Part shown: piece after piece, positions 1 to 6,491 of the stretch | How positions within the stretch are numbered: the stretch's first letter is position 1 | Layout of the letters: each line of letters starts with the position of its first letter | DNA from: Pseudomonadota bacterium | GTDB taxonomy: Bacteria > Pseudomonadota > Gammaproteobacteria > Steroidobacterales > Steroidobacteraceae | Length of the DNA stretch: 17,560 nt | Assembly (NCBI GenBank): GCA_023433465.1 | Contig: JAEZCR010000115.1 | Location: 1-17,560 of the forward strand | Direction: 5' to 3' | Position numbers and translations under genes: made by a program | Notes under the pieces: generated by a model | What the model saw: the letters and a program-made list of their open reading frames with translations, nothing else | What the model was told of the DNA's origin: nothing | The model's database searches: none

Positions 1-337
1 TCCCGTCGACTTCCTTCTGCGTGAGCACCTTCTGGTAGATGTCGATGAACGACGGCTCGAGCTTCTCCCAGGTCATTTCCTCGCGTAACACGCCGATCAT
101 CTGCGTGCGCGCGTCCGACATGATCTTTTCCTGCTCGTCGGTGAGCGTCTTGCCGTTCAGCGCGTCGTGCATCGCCTGCTGCATGAGCCCGTCGAGCTGT
201 CCGTACATGCCGTCGACGAGCTGCTGCGATTTCGTGATCGTCAGCAGTTCACGCAGCGATGCCTCGCTTGCGACCTTGTCCTGCGCGAACGACGGCGCCG
301 CCACGCACAGGCATATCAACACCAGCAATCTTTTCAT
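1..337 (-). CDS. DUF2059-type secreted protein, 5' part only
   Basis: This gene is cut by the left window edge, leaving its first 112 codons. It begins with a classic signal peptide: MKR, a hydrophobic core rich in Leu, Val, Ile and Cys, and a probable signal peptidase I site after Ser-Phe-Ala at about residue 18. No lipobox is present. The mature part is helical and contains LRELLTITKSQQLVDGMYGQL at about residues 28-48, then two more amphipathic helices. This is the layout of DUF2059 proteins, small periplasmic helical proteins of unknown function, whose C-terminal half would lie outside the window. The ATG is preceded by an AGGGGG ribosome binding site about five bases upstream. The family call rests on the helix pattern remembered from such proteins. 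The exported nature is clear, the family less so. Confidence 0.75.
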   Translation of the reverse strand, partial: MKRLLVLICLCVAAPSFAQDKVASEASLRELLTITKSQQLVDGMYGQLDGLMQQAMHDALNGKTLTDEQEKIMSDARTQMIGVLREEMTWEKLEPSFIDIYQKVLTQKEVDG

Positions 338-392
338 TCTGCCCCCTGATGGAGGCGGTAGTTTAATGCCAGGGCGCTTTGCTTTGCGAAGG

Positions 393-417
393 AAACGGGG
401 CCGCGGCAGCCCCGTTT
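393..417 (-). terminator. Hairpin terminator downstream of the double-glycine peptide gene
   Basis: AAACGGGGC (393-401) and GCCCCGTTT (409-417) form a perfect 9-bp stem with a 7-base loop, 25 bases past the stop codon of the 442-744 gene. On the minus strand the stem is followed only by CCTT, not a real T-run, so termination may be weak. It lies upstream of the 1-337 gene and would separate the two transcripts. Confidence 0.55.
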
Positions 418-441
418 GCGCCAAACTATCGACCCGGATGC

Positions 442-744
442 TCAGCCCGAGATGCCCGTCACGTTGACGAACGTGTACGTCCCGTCGGCGCCCGTCAGGC
501 GGATGCTCAGCGTACCGGCGGAGAGACTGCCGGTTTCGGAAATGCTGACGGATTCCTGGTAAGGCACGAACCACTCGCACAGACGTTCATACGCGCCGGA
601 CGACATGGTGATTCCCGTCGGAGGGCCGCCCAGCCCGTCCATCCAGCGCACGAGCGAATCCCAGAAACGATCCACCGCACTCTTGCCACCAGCCACCCGA
701 TCGATTTCGAAATCCGCAAGTGCAACGATTCCATTCGTTTTCAT
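442..744 (-). CDS. Small protein with double-glycine secretion leader (candidate exported peptide)
   Basis: I do not recognise this 100-residue protein. The open frame extends further upstream, but the ATG at 744 is chosen because a perfect AAGGAGGT ribosome binding site lies four bases before it and because the extension would run into the terminator of the preceding gene. The N terminus, LADFEIDRVAGG at residues 9-20, fits the double-glycine leader consensus: Leu at -12, Glu at -8, Ile at -7, Val at -4 and Gly-Gly at -2/-1. Such leaders are removed by C39 peptidase domains of ABC exporters. The predicted mature part has 80 residues. It starts with an amphipathic Trp-rich helix (FWDSLVRWMDGLGG) and ends with a Ser/Thr/Gly/Val-rich, probably beta-strand segment (SVSISETGSLSAGTLSIRLT). 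It holds one cysteine, which argues against a disulfide-bonded bacteriocin. No exporter or immunity gene is nearby. Export and function are inference. Confidence 0.7.
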   Translation of the reverse strand: MKTNGIVALADFEIDRVAGGKSAVDRFWDSLVRWMDGLGGPPTGITMSSGAYERLCEWFVPYQESVSISETGSLSAGTLSIRLTGADGTYTFVNVTGISG

Positions 745-748
745 TTCG

Positions 749-756
749 ACCTCCTT
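749..756 (-). promoter_or_regulatory. Strong Shine-Dalgarno site fixing the start at 744
   Basis: On the minus strand AAGGAGGT pairs perfectly with the 16S rRNA 3' end and lies four bases before the ATG at 744. It is among the strongest ribosome binding sites in the window and decides the start of the double-glycine peptide gene against the longer open frame. Confidence 0.85.
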
Positions 757-830
757 GTGAAAACGCCAACGTAACGCGCGAGAGCCAGACTCGGAGAGCG
801 GCATTCTTGGCGCATTGCGGGAGAAACGCG

Positions 831-865
831 CAAACAAAAGGGCCGGGACCTCGCGGCCCCAGCCC
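831..865 (-). terminator. Intrinsic terminator of the M16 peptidase gene
   Basis: On the minus strand, 17 bases after the peptidase stop codon, GGGCTGGGG pairs with TCCCGGCCC (stem 840-865, two G-T wobbles, 8-base loop). It is followed directly by TTTTGTTTG (839-831). A GC-rich hairpin plus T-tract is a textbook Rho-independent terminator. It ends the peptidase transcript, so the downstream 442-744 gene should need its own promoter within about 745-830. I could not identify clear -35/-10 boxes there. Confidence 0.85.
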
Positions 866-881
866 TCTTCGATCGACCTGA

Positions 882-3662
882 CTACTTCGAAACGACCTTG
901 CCGTCCGCATCGAGAACCGTCACCTCGCCGAAATCCAGCGCGCGCACGGACTTCTCGATCTTCGACAGATCACCGACCACGATCCAGGTCAGCGCATCCG
1001 GCTTCACGAGTTTGCCCGCCGACGCGTTGACGTCCGCGGGCGTGAGCGCCGTGAGATCGCCGACGAACGTGTTCCAGTAGTCGTCCTTCAACCCGTACGT
1101 GAGGATCTCGCCGTACGAGTTCGCGATCTCGTCCGAGGTCTCGTTGTTGCCAGGCAGCGCGATCGCGATGCTGTCCTTGGCGAACTTGAGCTCGGCCTCG
1201 TCGGGCTTGCGGGTCGTGAGGATCTCGCGCAGCTCCTTGCGGATCTCGGCCATCGACTCGGCGGTCTTGTCCGTCTGCACGGGACCGCCCGCGCGGAACG
1301 TGCCCTGGCCGATCGCATCCGTGATGCGCGAACCCGCGCCATACGACCAGCGCTTCTCCTCGCGCAGGTTCATGTTGAGACGCGACGTGAAATTGCCGCC
1401 GAGCATGGTGTCGAGCGCCACGAAGCGAATGTGATCCGGATCGGCGCGCGTGGGGCCCACAGTAATAGCCACGATCTGCGACTGCTCCGCCCCGGGGCGA
1501 TCGACGAGGAACACACGGGGCTTCTCGGGCAATGCCACCGTCGCGATGTTCTTGGTCGGCTTGTCGCCCGCCGCGGCGCGCCAGCCGCCGAGCCGCTGCT
1601 CGAGCAGGGGCTTGATGGCCTCGAGCGTCGTATCGCCGACCACGAGCAGCGTCGAATTGTCGGGGCGCACCCAGCGCTTGTAGAACGCGGCGAGGTCCGC
1701 GCTCTTGAGGCCCGCGACGGAATCTTCCGTTCCGAGTCCGGAGGACGGATTCGCATACGGGTGGCCCTCGCCGAACAGCAGTTTTGGCGCGAGGCGATTG
1801 ATGACGCCCTGCGGTTGCACCTTCTCCTGCTGGATCTGCGCGAGCGTCTGGCCGCGCAGGCGCTCGAGCTCGTTGTCCGGGAAGGTCGGGTTGAGCAGCA
1901 CGTCGGCGTAGAGGTCCAGCGACTCGGGCAGCCGGCCCGAAAGTGCGTTGATGCCGATGTAGGAACGATCGAGCGTCGAGGCCAGGCCGAGCGCCGCGCC
2001 CAGCGATTCGGCGCGCTCGGCGATCTCGAGCGAGTTCGCGTTCTTCGTGCCTTCCTGGAGCATCAGCATCGCGAGACGCGCGGTGCCGGGCTTCGCCTGG
2101 CCGTCCGCCGCGAATCCGACGTCGGAGATCAGCGTGAAATCGACCACCGGCGCGTTGTGACGCTCGACCAGCACGACCTCGAGACCGTTCGCGAGCTTCG
2201 TGCGCACGGGCGCGGGTAGTTTGAGCGAGGGCGGCGCGCCGGGCTCGGGCGGCTTGCTGCGGTCGACCGTGGACGCGACCGTGGTGTAGGTCGGCACCGG
2301 ATCGACGTTGAGCACGAACACGCCGTCGGACAGCCAGCGGTTCGCGGCTCCCTGCACCTCCGCGGGGGTCGCCTTCGCCACCCAGTCGAGACGCGTCTTG
2401 TAGAAGTCCGGCGAACCGCCGTACACCTGGCTCTCGGCGAGGATCGCGGACTTGCCGCCGAACCCGTCGATGCGCTCGATGCCGCGCGCGAAATTCGCGT
2501 AATTGGTGGTGCGGACCCGCTCGAGCTCGGCCGGGGTCGGACCGGTGGCGAGATACCGCGCGATCTCCTCGTCGATCGCCTTCTCGACCACCGCCGGGTC
2601 GACGCCCGGTTTCACGGTGGCGATGATCTGCACCTGCGCGGCGATCTCGAACGGACCGATGAAGCTGCCGACCGCGGTCGCGGTGCGATCCGTGTACACG
2701 AGCCGCTTGAAGAGCCGGCTGTTCTTGCCGTTCGCGAGGATGTCGGCCGACATGTCGAGCAACGTGTTGTCGTGGTGCCGGTAGCCCGGGATGTTCCACA
2801 CCTTGTAGATGCGCGCCTGCGGCACGCGATCCTGCAGCGTCGCGCGACGCTCGCCCGTCATCTTCGCGATCCAGTCGGTCTGGCGCTTGAGCACCGGGCC
2901 CGAGGGAATGTCGCCGAAATACTTCTCGACCTTGGCCTTCGCCTCGGCGGCCGTGATGTCGCCCGCGATCACGAGCACGGCGTTCGCCGCGCCGTAGTAC
3001 GTGCGGAACCACTCCTTCACGTCCTCGAGCGAAGCGGCGTTGAGGTCTTCCATCGACCCGATGGTTTCCCACGAGTACGGATGACCTGCCGGGTACGTGC
3101 TCTGCAGGATGATCTCGCCCACCTTCCCGTACGGCCGGTTCTGCCCCTGGCGCTTTTCGTTCTGCACCACGCCGCGCTGCTCGTCGAGCACCTTCTGGTC
3201 GATGGCGCCCAGCAGGTGGCCCATGCGATCGGATTCCATCCACAGCGTCATGTCGAGCGCCGAGGTGGGCATGTTCTGGAAGTAGTTAGTGCGGTCGAAC
3301 CACGTGGTGCCGTTGAGCTTGGTCGCGCCCGCGGACTCCATGATCCGGAACCAGTCGTCGCGGTAGTTCTCGGAACCATTGAACATGAGGTGTTCGAACA
3401 GGTGCGCGAAACCCGTGCGTCCCGGCCGCTCGTCCTTGCTGCCCACGTGGTACCAGATGTTCACCGCCACGACCGGCGCCTTGTGATCCTCGTGCACGAT
3501 GAGCGTGAGCCCGTTGTCGAGCACGAACTTCTGGTAGGGGATGTCCACCGCGGGCAGCGGCGCTGACTTCGTCTTCGGCGGCGCGGCCATGGCCGATTGG
3601 ACGACCATTTGCATGACAATCGCGGCGAACATCATCAGGACGGCGGAACGCAGGAACTTCAT
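882..3662 (-). CDS. Exported M16 family zinc metallopeptidase, two-module (pitrilysin/insulinase type)
   Basis: This 926-residue protein begins with a signal peptide (MKFLRSAVLMMF..., probable cleavage after SAMA at residue 26), so it acts in the periplasm or envelope. The first M16 module carries the inverted zinc motif HLFEH at residues 87-91, with Glu90 as catalytic base. A likely third ligand is the Glu in VVQNEKRQ (about residue 169), at the usual distance. The second module (from about residue 460, APVRTKLANGLEVVLVERH) has ARLAMLMLQEGT where the zinc motif would be. It is therefore the usual inactive half that closes the peptidase chamber. The length suits fused active-inactive M16B pairs. 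An in-frame TTG 21 bases further upstream exists, but ATG at 3662 follows GATGAGGG and starts the signal peptide directly. The gene ends at the 831-865 terminator. The substrate cannot be told from sequence. Confidence 0.93.
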   Translation of the reverse strand: MKFLRSAVLMMFAAIVMQMVVQSAMAAPPKTKSAPLPAVDIPYQKFVLDNGLTLIVHEDHKAPVVAVNIWYHVGSKDERPGRTGFAHLFEHLMFNGSENYRDDWFRIMESAGATKLNGTTWFDRTNYFQNMPTSALDMTLWMESDRMGHLLGAIDQKVLDEQRGVVQNEKRQGQNRPYGKVGEIILQSTYPAGHPYSWETIGSMEDLNAASLEDVKEWFRTYYGAANAVLVIAGDITAAEAKAKVEKYFGDIPSGPVLKRQTDWIAKMTGERRATLQDRVPQARIYKVWNIPGYRHHDNTLLDMSADILANGKNSRLFKRLVYTDRTATAVGSFIGPFEIAAQVQIIATVKPGVDPAVVEKAIDEEIARYLATGPTPAELERVRTTNYANFARGIERIDGFGGKSAILAESQVYGGSPDFYKTRLDWVAKATPAEVQGAANRWLSDGVFVLNVDPVPTYTTVASTVDRSKPPEPGAPPSLKLPAPVRTKLANGLEVVLVERHNAPVVDFTLISDVGFAADGQAKPGTARLAMLMLQEGTKNANSLEIAERAESLGAALGLASTLDRSYIGINALSGRLPESLDLYADVLLNPTFPDNELERLRGQTLAQIQQEKVQPQGVINRLAPKLLFGEGHPYANPSSGLGTEDSVAGLKSADLAAFYKRWVRPDNSTLLVVGDTTLEAIKPLLEQRLGGWRAAAGDKPTKNIATVALPEKPRVFLVDRPGAEQSQIVAITVGPTRADPDHIRFVALDTMLGGNFTSRLNMNLREEKRWSYGAGSRITDAIGQGTFRAGGPVQTDKTAESMAEIRKELREILTTRKPDEAELKFAKDSIAIALPGNNETSDEIANSYGEILTYGLKDDYWNTFVGDLTALTPADVNASAGKLVKPDALTWIVVGDLSKIEKSVRALDFGEVTVLDADGKVVSK

Positions 3663-3765
3663 GGGAACCCTCATCAAAGGCAACCTGGAACACAGGACGA
3701 AGAATGCTGGCCGCCGAGGTCAGCCGTGCGGCTCTTTACGATGAAACGAGCGCGGAACGAGCCGA

Positions 3766-3782
3766 ACAGTGAATATCACTGT
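3766..3782. repeat. 17-bp near-perfect palindrome at the end of the VOC gene
   Basis: ACAGTGA-ATA-TCACTGT is a perfect 7-bp inverted repeat around three bases. It covers the stop codon of the VOC gene (3776-3778) and lies about 104 bp upstream of the peptidase start codon. It could be a regulator binding site for the peptidase gene or a small RNA hairpin. No T-run follows on the minus strand, so it is a poor terminator. Confidence 0.45.
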
Positions 3783-4216
3783 CCATCGGCGGAGGTAAAA
3801 CCCCGGCAGACCACGGCGAGCTTGTTGCCATCAGGATCGCGCACGTAGGCCGCGTAGAAGTCGGGGTTGTACAGCAACCGCAGACCGGGTGCTCCTTCCG
3901 AAGTTCCACCGTGCGCGAGCGCGGCGGCATGGAATTCATCGACCTCGCGCCAGGTCTTCGCCCACAGCGCCACCATGCTGCCATTGCCGACGCTCGCGGG
4001 ACGACCGTTGAACGGCTTGCAGATCCAGAGCGCGTCCTGCACGGCGCCGAACTCCTCGTACAAACCCCAGCCGATCCAGCCCGTCCAGCTCGACTCGCTT
4101 TCGCCCGAGGTATCGCAGCGGGCGTAACCGAGAACTCCCAGTGCCGCGTCGTAGAACTTCGCCGAACGCTCGAGATCGCTCGAACCCAGGCATACGTACG
4201 CGAACATGGATTTCAT
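3776..4216 (-). CDS. VOC (glyoxalase/dioxygenase superfamily) fold protein
   Basis: This 146-residue protein has the double beta-alpha-beta-beta-beta layout of the VOC superfamily. The first half opens with FAYVCLGSSDLERSAKFYDAALG (residues 5-27), the typical strand plus SDLERAxxFYD helix. The second half has EVDEFHAAALAHGG (91-104) and ends with YAAYVRDPDGNKLAVV (121-136), the superfamily signature. Residues that usually bind metal look replaced: Tyr7 where related proteins have His (HVTVG-like), Met81 in the second strand, and Ala134 where Glu is usual (NKLEAVCH-like). It may therefore be metal-free or non-catalytic. That comparison is from memory of the family. A TTG lies upstream in frame, but ATG at 4216 fits the domain start. 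The ribosome binding site is weak. It lies 65 bases after the RDD gene and probably shares its transcript. The substrate is unknown. Confidence 0.85.
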   Translation of the reverse strand: MKSMFAYVCLGSSDLERSAKFYDAALGVLGYARCDTSGESESSWTGWIGWGLYEEFGAVQDALWICKPFNGRPASVGNGSMVALWAKTWREVDEFHAAALAHGGTSEGAPGLRLLYNPDFYAAYVRDPDGNKLAVVCRGFTSADGQ

Positions 4217-4281
4217 GGCGTTCAAGGGATCCCGTCGCTGCCGCCTTGAATGATGCGCATGGGAAACCCTGCGTCTGTCTC

Positions 4282-4749
4282 TCAGCGCCTCGCGGGCACG
4301 ACGTACGTGTCCGCGATCCCGTCATGCCAACCGCGCTCGCCGAACAGCACCGAAAAGGCCTCGAATGGAATCAGCCGGCTCACCGTTCGCAGGACCACCG
4401 CACGGAACGTGGGCGGGAGCCCGTAGTTGGATACGACCTTCGTGCCGAACAGCCATTTGCCCGGCGTACGGGCCCAGATGCCCTCGAAGAACAGGTAGTA
4501 CATCACCGTGATGATCACGCCGAACACGATGTCAGGCATCGATTCGATCCATTCGACCGCCCCTTCGCCGAACAACAGCACCGCCGTCAGGCTCAGGAAG
4601 AAAACCATCACCAGCATGCAAACGAGATCGACGAGGTAAGTCCCGAATCGCCTCCCCTTGTGCGCAGGCTCGATTTCTTCCGCCTCGGCCGTCGGCTCGT
4701 CGAGGACCGCCGCTTTCGGCGGCTGATAGGGATTGAATTGTTCGGTCAC
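4282..4749 (-). CDS. RDD family membrane protein (second of tandem pair)
   Basis: This 155-residue inner-membrane protein starts with a polar N terminus holding FNPYQPPKAAVLDEP, then RRFGTYLVDLVCMLVMVFF (first membrane helix, with the Arg and Asp typical of RDD proteins). A second hydrophobic segment follows (DIVFGVIITVMYYLFFEGIW). The hallmark TPGKWLFGTKVV loop comes next, then a third weaker segment. The C terminus, WHDGIADTYVV, carries the last conserved Asp. The start is GTG at 4749, supported by GAGGAG six bases upstream. Only 25 bases separate it from the preceding RDD gene. RDD proteins are often described as small transporters or ion exchangers, but many have no known role, and I cannot assign one here. 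Confidence 0.88.
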   Translation of the reverse strand: MTEQFNPYQPPKAAVLDEPTAEAEEIEPAHKGRRFGTYLVDLVCMLVMVFFLSLTAVLLFGEGAVEWIESMPDIVFGVIITVMYYLFFEGIWARTPGKWLFGTKVVSNYGLPPTFRAVVLRTVSRLIPFEAFSVLFGERGWHDGIADTYVVPARR

Positions 4750-4774
4750 GACAATCTCCTCGGGAGATGCGCTC

Positions 4775-5389
4775 TCAGGTTCGGACGACGACAGTTCCGG
4801 CGATGAAGTCGTGCGTCGTGCGGCGACGCTCGTTGGTGAGCATCACGATGATGCCGATGACGATCCAGCCGAATATTCCGATCGAGGCGAAATTCGCCCA
4901 CGCCGGCGTGTTCAGGCCGATCAGCGCCATCCTTTCCATGAAGCTCATGGAATCGTATCCCTCGGTGTTGATGTTCAGCGATGCGATGGCCGTGCCGATC
5001 GACGGGATCGTCGACAACACCAGCATCACCGAGTAACGCCAGAACGCGGCCGCGCCGGTGACGGGCGATCCGTCCGTCATCACGATGCGCATGTCGAGGA
5101 TCCGCTTGCCGGGGGTGCCGCCGTATCGCTTCACGAGGTACACGCTGTAGAACAGCCCGATGGCGATTCCGGGTATGAGCCAGTACGCGTAGAAGCGCGG
5201 AGAAAACTGGGCACCGAAATACGACAGGATGCCGAGGGGCGCCAGGATCAGCGCGTCCAGGCCCTGCGCTCCGAGGCGCCGCCAGAATCCGCCGTACTCG
5301 ACCTCCGCGCCCTGCGCGAACGCGTTGTCCGATGACGATTCGTCGAAGACTGCGGCCTTCGGCGCCGCGTAAGGATTATGTTCCGCCAT
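4775..5389 (-). CDS. RDD family membrane protein (first of tandem pair)
   Basis: This 204-residue protein has the same N-terminal tag as its downstream neighbour (NPYAAPKAAVFDE, residues 5-17). A RDD domain follows: FWRRLGAQGLDALILAPLGI with the first membrane helix, a second helix before RYGGTPGKRILDMRIV, and a third around FWRYSVMLVLSTIPSIGTAI. A fourth helix (GIFGWIVIGIIVMLTN) precedes the RRTTHDFIAGTVVV end that carries the last conserved Asp. The ATG at 5389 is chosen because GGGGAGGG precedes it by a few bases and because the conserved tag begins right after it. An in-frame upstream extension has no such support. Its start overlaps the 3' end of the cyclotransferase fusion gene by 14 bases, so the two are probably translationally coupled. 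The function beyond RDD membership is unknown. Confidence 0.9.
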   Translation of the reverse strand: MAEHNPYAAPKAAVFDESSSDNAFAQGAEVEYGGFWRRLGAQGLDALILAPLGILSYFGAQFSPRFYAYWLIPGIAIGLFYSVYLVKRYGGTPGKRILDMRIVMTDGSPVTGAAAFWRYSVMLVLSTIPSIGTAIASLNINTEGYDSMSFMERMALIGLNTPAWANFASIGIFGWIVIGIIVMLTNERRRTTHDFIAGTVVVRT

Positions 5390-6194
5390 GAGCCCTCCCC
5401 AAAGACTTCTCGTCAACGTATACCCAAGCCTCACTACCGGATGCAAGGCGGGCCGCGATCCGCACGTAGCCGTCACGTTTCTCGTATTCATCCGCTGCCG
5501 CGAGCTCCGATTCCGTGACACTGAAGACCATGCCCGGAACCCGCCCGGTGCCCGCGCTCGGCACGACGTTGGCGTGCGGCGTGATCCCCGGTACCGGCGC
5601 CACCAGATCGAAGTTCACGAGGTAGTCAGGACGCCCGCCCAGCCGCCGCCCGAACGTCGCCAGTTGCACCTGCTCCGACTGCAGGCTGCCGTAGGAAAAG
5701 AGCATGGGAGCACCCGCTCGCCCGAGGCGGCGCGCCGCCGACCGCAACAGGATCCGCGAATAAATCTTGTGAAAACCCAGCAACGCATTGAATGGAAAGC
5801 CGCCGGGCCGCACCACGGCGGAGCCGAAATGGAGGCGCGTCGCCCCGCCCTGGTCGGTCCGTTGGGCCATGAGCCAGGAGCGCGTGCGACCAAGGTAGTC
5901 GCACATCAGCAGCTGCTCCGGGTTGCGATCCTCGACCGTCCACGCCGCGAAACGGGCGATCCTCTCTTCGGCCAGTAGTTTGGCCTCGGCCGCGGTCGAG
6001 GGCTTTCCGGCGAGCCAACGGAGGATGAATCGCTCGAGCCGAAAGACCGCCGTCGTGTAGAACGATTCCACGAACCGCGCCTGGGAGACCTCGCCCTCGA
6101 CCGTGATCGCGTAGCAATCCGTGTACGCCCCGGTCCCGCGATAGCGGGCGAGCAACGCATGGTCGGGCAAGTGAACGGATACGACGCGCCTCAC
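5376..6194 (-). CDS. Fusion protein: unrecognised N-terminal domain plus gamma-glutamylcyclotransferase-like domain
   Basis: This 272-residue cytoplasmic protein has two parts. Residues 165-260 form a gamma-glutamylcyclotransferase/AIG2-like domain. The signature is LFSYGSLQ at 165-172, the substrate-loop motif of the fold, and the conserved acidic position appears as DEYEKRDGYVRI with Glu238. Such enzymes turn gamma-glutamyl compounds into 5-oxoproline. Residues 1-155 are a separate alpha/beta domain I do not recognise, containing YTDCYAI, SFYTTAVFRLERFILRWL, RTRSWLMAQ and a GFHKIYSRILLRSAARRL helix. The start is GTG at 6194; no in-frame ATG exists nearby. The start codon lies inside a 10-bp inverted repeat and no clear ribosome binding site precedes it. 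The gene is 37 bases after the 77-residue gene and overlaps the next RDD gene. The substrate is unknown. Confidence 0.82.
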   Translation of the reverse strand: MRRVVSVHLPDHALLARYRGTGAYTDCYAITVEGEVSQARFVESFYTTAVFRLERFILRWLAGKPSTAAEAKLLAEERIARFAAWTVEDRNPEQLLMCDYLGRTRSWLMAQRTDQGGATRLHFGSAVVRPGGFPFNALLGFHKIYSRILLRSAARRLGRAGAPMLFSYGSLQSEQVQLATFGRRLGGRPDYLVNFDLVAPVPGITPHANVVPSAGTGRVPGMVFSVTESELAAADEYEKRDGYVRIAARLASGSEAWVYVDEKSLGRAHGGT

Positions 6195-6218
6195 GGCCGG
6201 ATCGGATCGTGAGGCGCG
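6185..6218. repeat. 10-bp perfect inverted repeat spanning the fusion gene's start codon
   Basis: CGCGCCTCAC (6185-6194) and GTGAGGCGCG (6209-6218) are perfect inverted copies separated by 14 bases. On the minus strand the second arm of the RNA hairpin begins with the GTG start codon of the cyclotransferase fusion gene, so the folded RNA would hide that start. No T-run follows, so it is not a typical terminator. It could act in translational control. Confidence 0.6.
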
Positions 6219-6231
6219 ATGGCCGGCCGCC

Positions 6232-6465
6232 CTAGTTTCCCCAGCGGACTTCGATGCCTTCGGCCGCGCCGATGGTCTTGCGCAGCAATTGCACCAGGTC
6301 GATCGATGCCCCGTTGTCCTCGAGGATGTCCACCGTATCGAGGTTGACGAAGTAATCGACGTCCTTGGAGTCCTCCTCCTCGAGCACGTCGATCAGGCAT
6401 TGCACGTCTTCTTCGCTGATGGCGCCCAGGAGCGCGCCCGATTTCTTGTCATAGAGATTCGGCAT
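6232..6465 (-). CDS. Small acidic protein of unknown function, downstream of eno
   Basis: This 77-residue, strongly acidic protein is predicted cytoplasmic, with no signal peptide or membrane segment. It begins MPNLYDKKSGALLGAISEED, a probable beta hairpin. A helix (VQCLIDVLEEED), a strand (DYFVNLDTVDILEDNG) and a helix (LVQLLRKTIG) follow, with a final GIEVRW strand. I recall similar small proteins in Xanthomonadales relatives but no function. The ATG at 6465 has an excellent GGGGAGGG ribosome binding site. It starts 26 bases after the eno stop codon, so it is probably made from the kdsA-eno transcript. In many gammaproteobacteria the cell-division gene ftsB sits in this position. This protein has no membrane helix or coiled coil and is not FtsB. 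Confidence 0.8.
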   Translation of the reverse strand: MPNLYDKKSGALLGAISEEDVQCLIDVLEEEDSKDVDYFVNLDTVDILEDNGASIDLVQLLRKTIGAAEGIEVRWGN

Positions 6466-6491
6466 GTTCCCTCCCCACGAATGAACGCCGT

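Noticed and set aside
970..3243. A long alternate-frame minus-strand open frame of 757 codons inside the M16 peptidase gene, and plus-strand frames such as 1431-2219 and 2772-3566
   Set aside because: They are extremely Arg/Ala/Gly/His-rich with no domain motifs, and they are shadows of a clear M16 peptidase in a high-GC genome.
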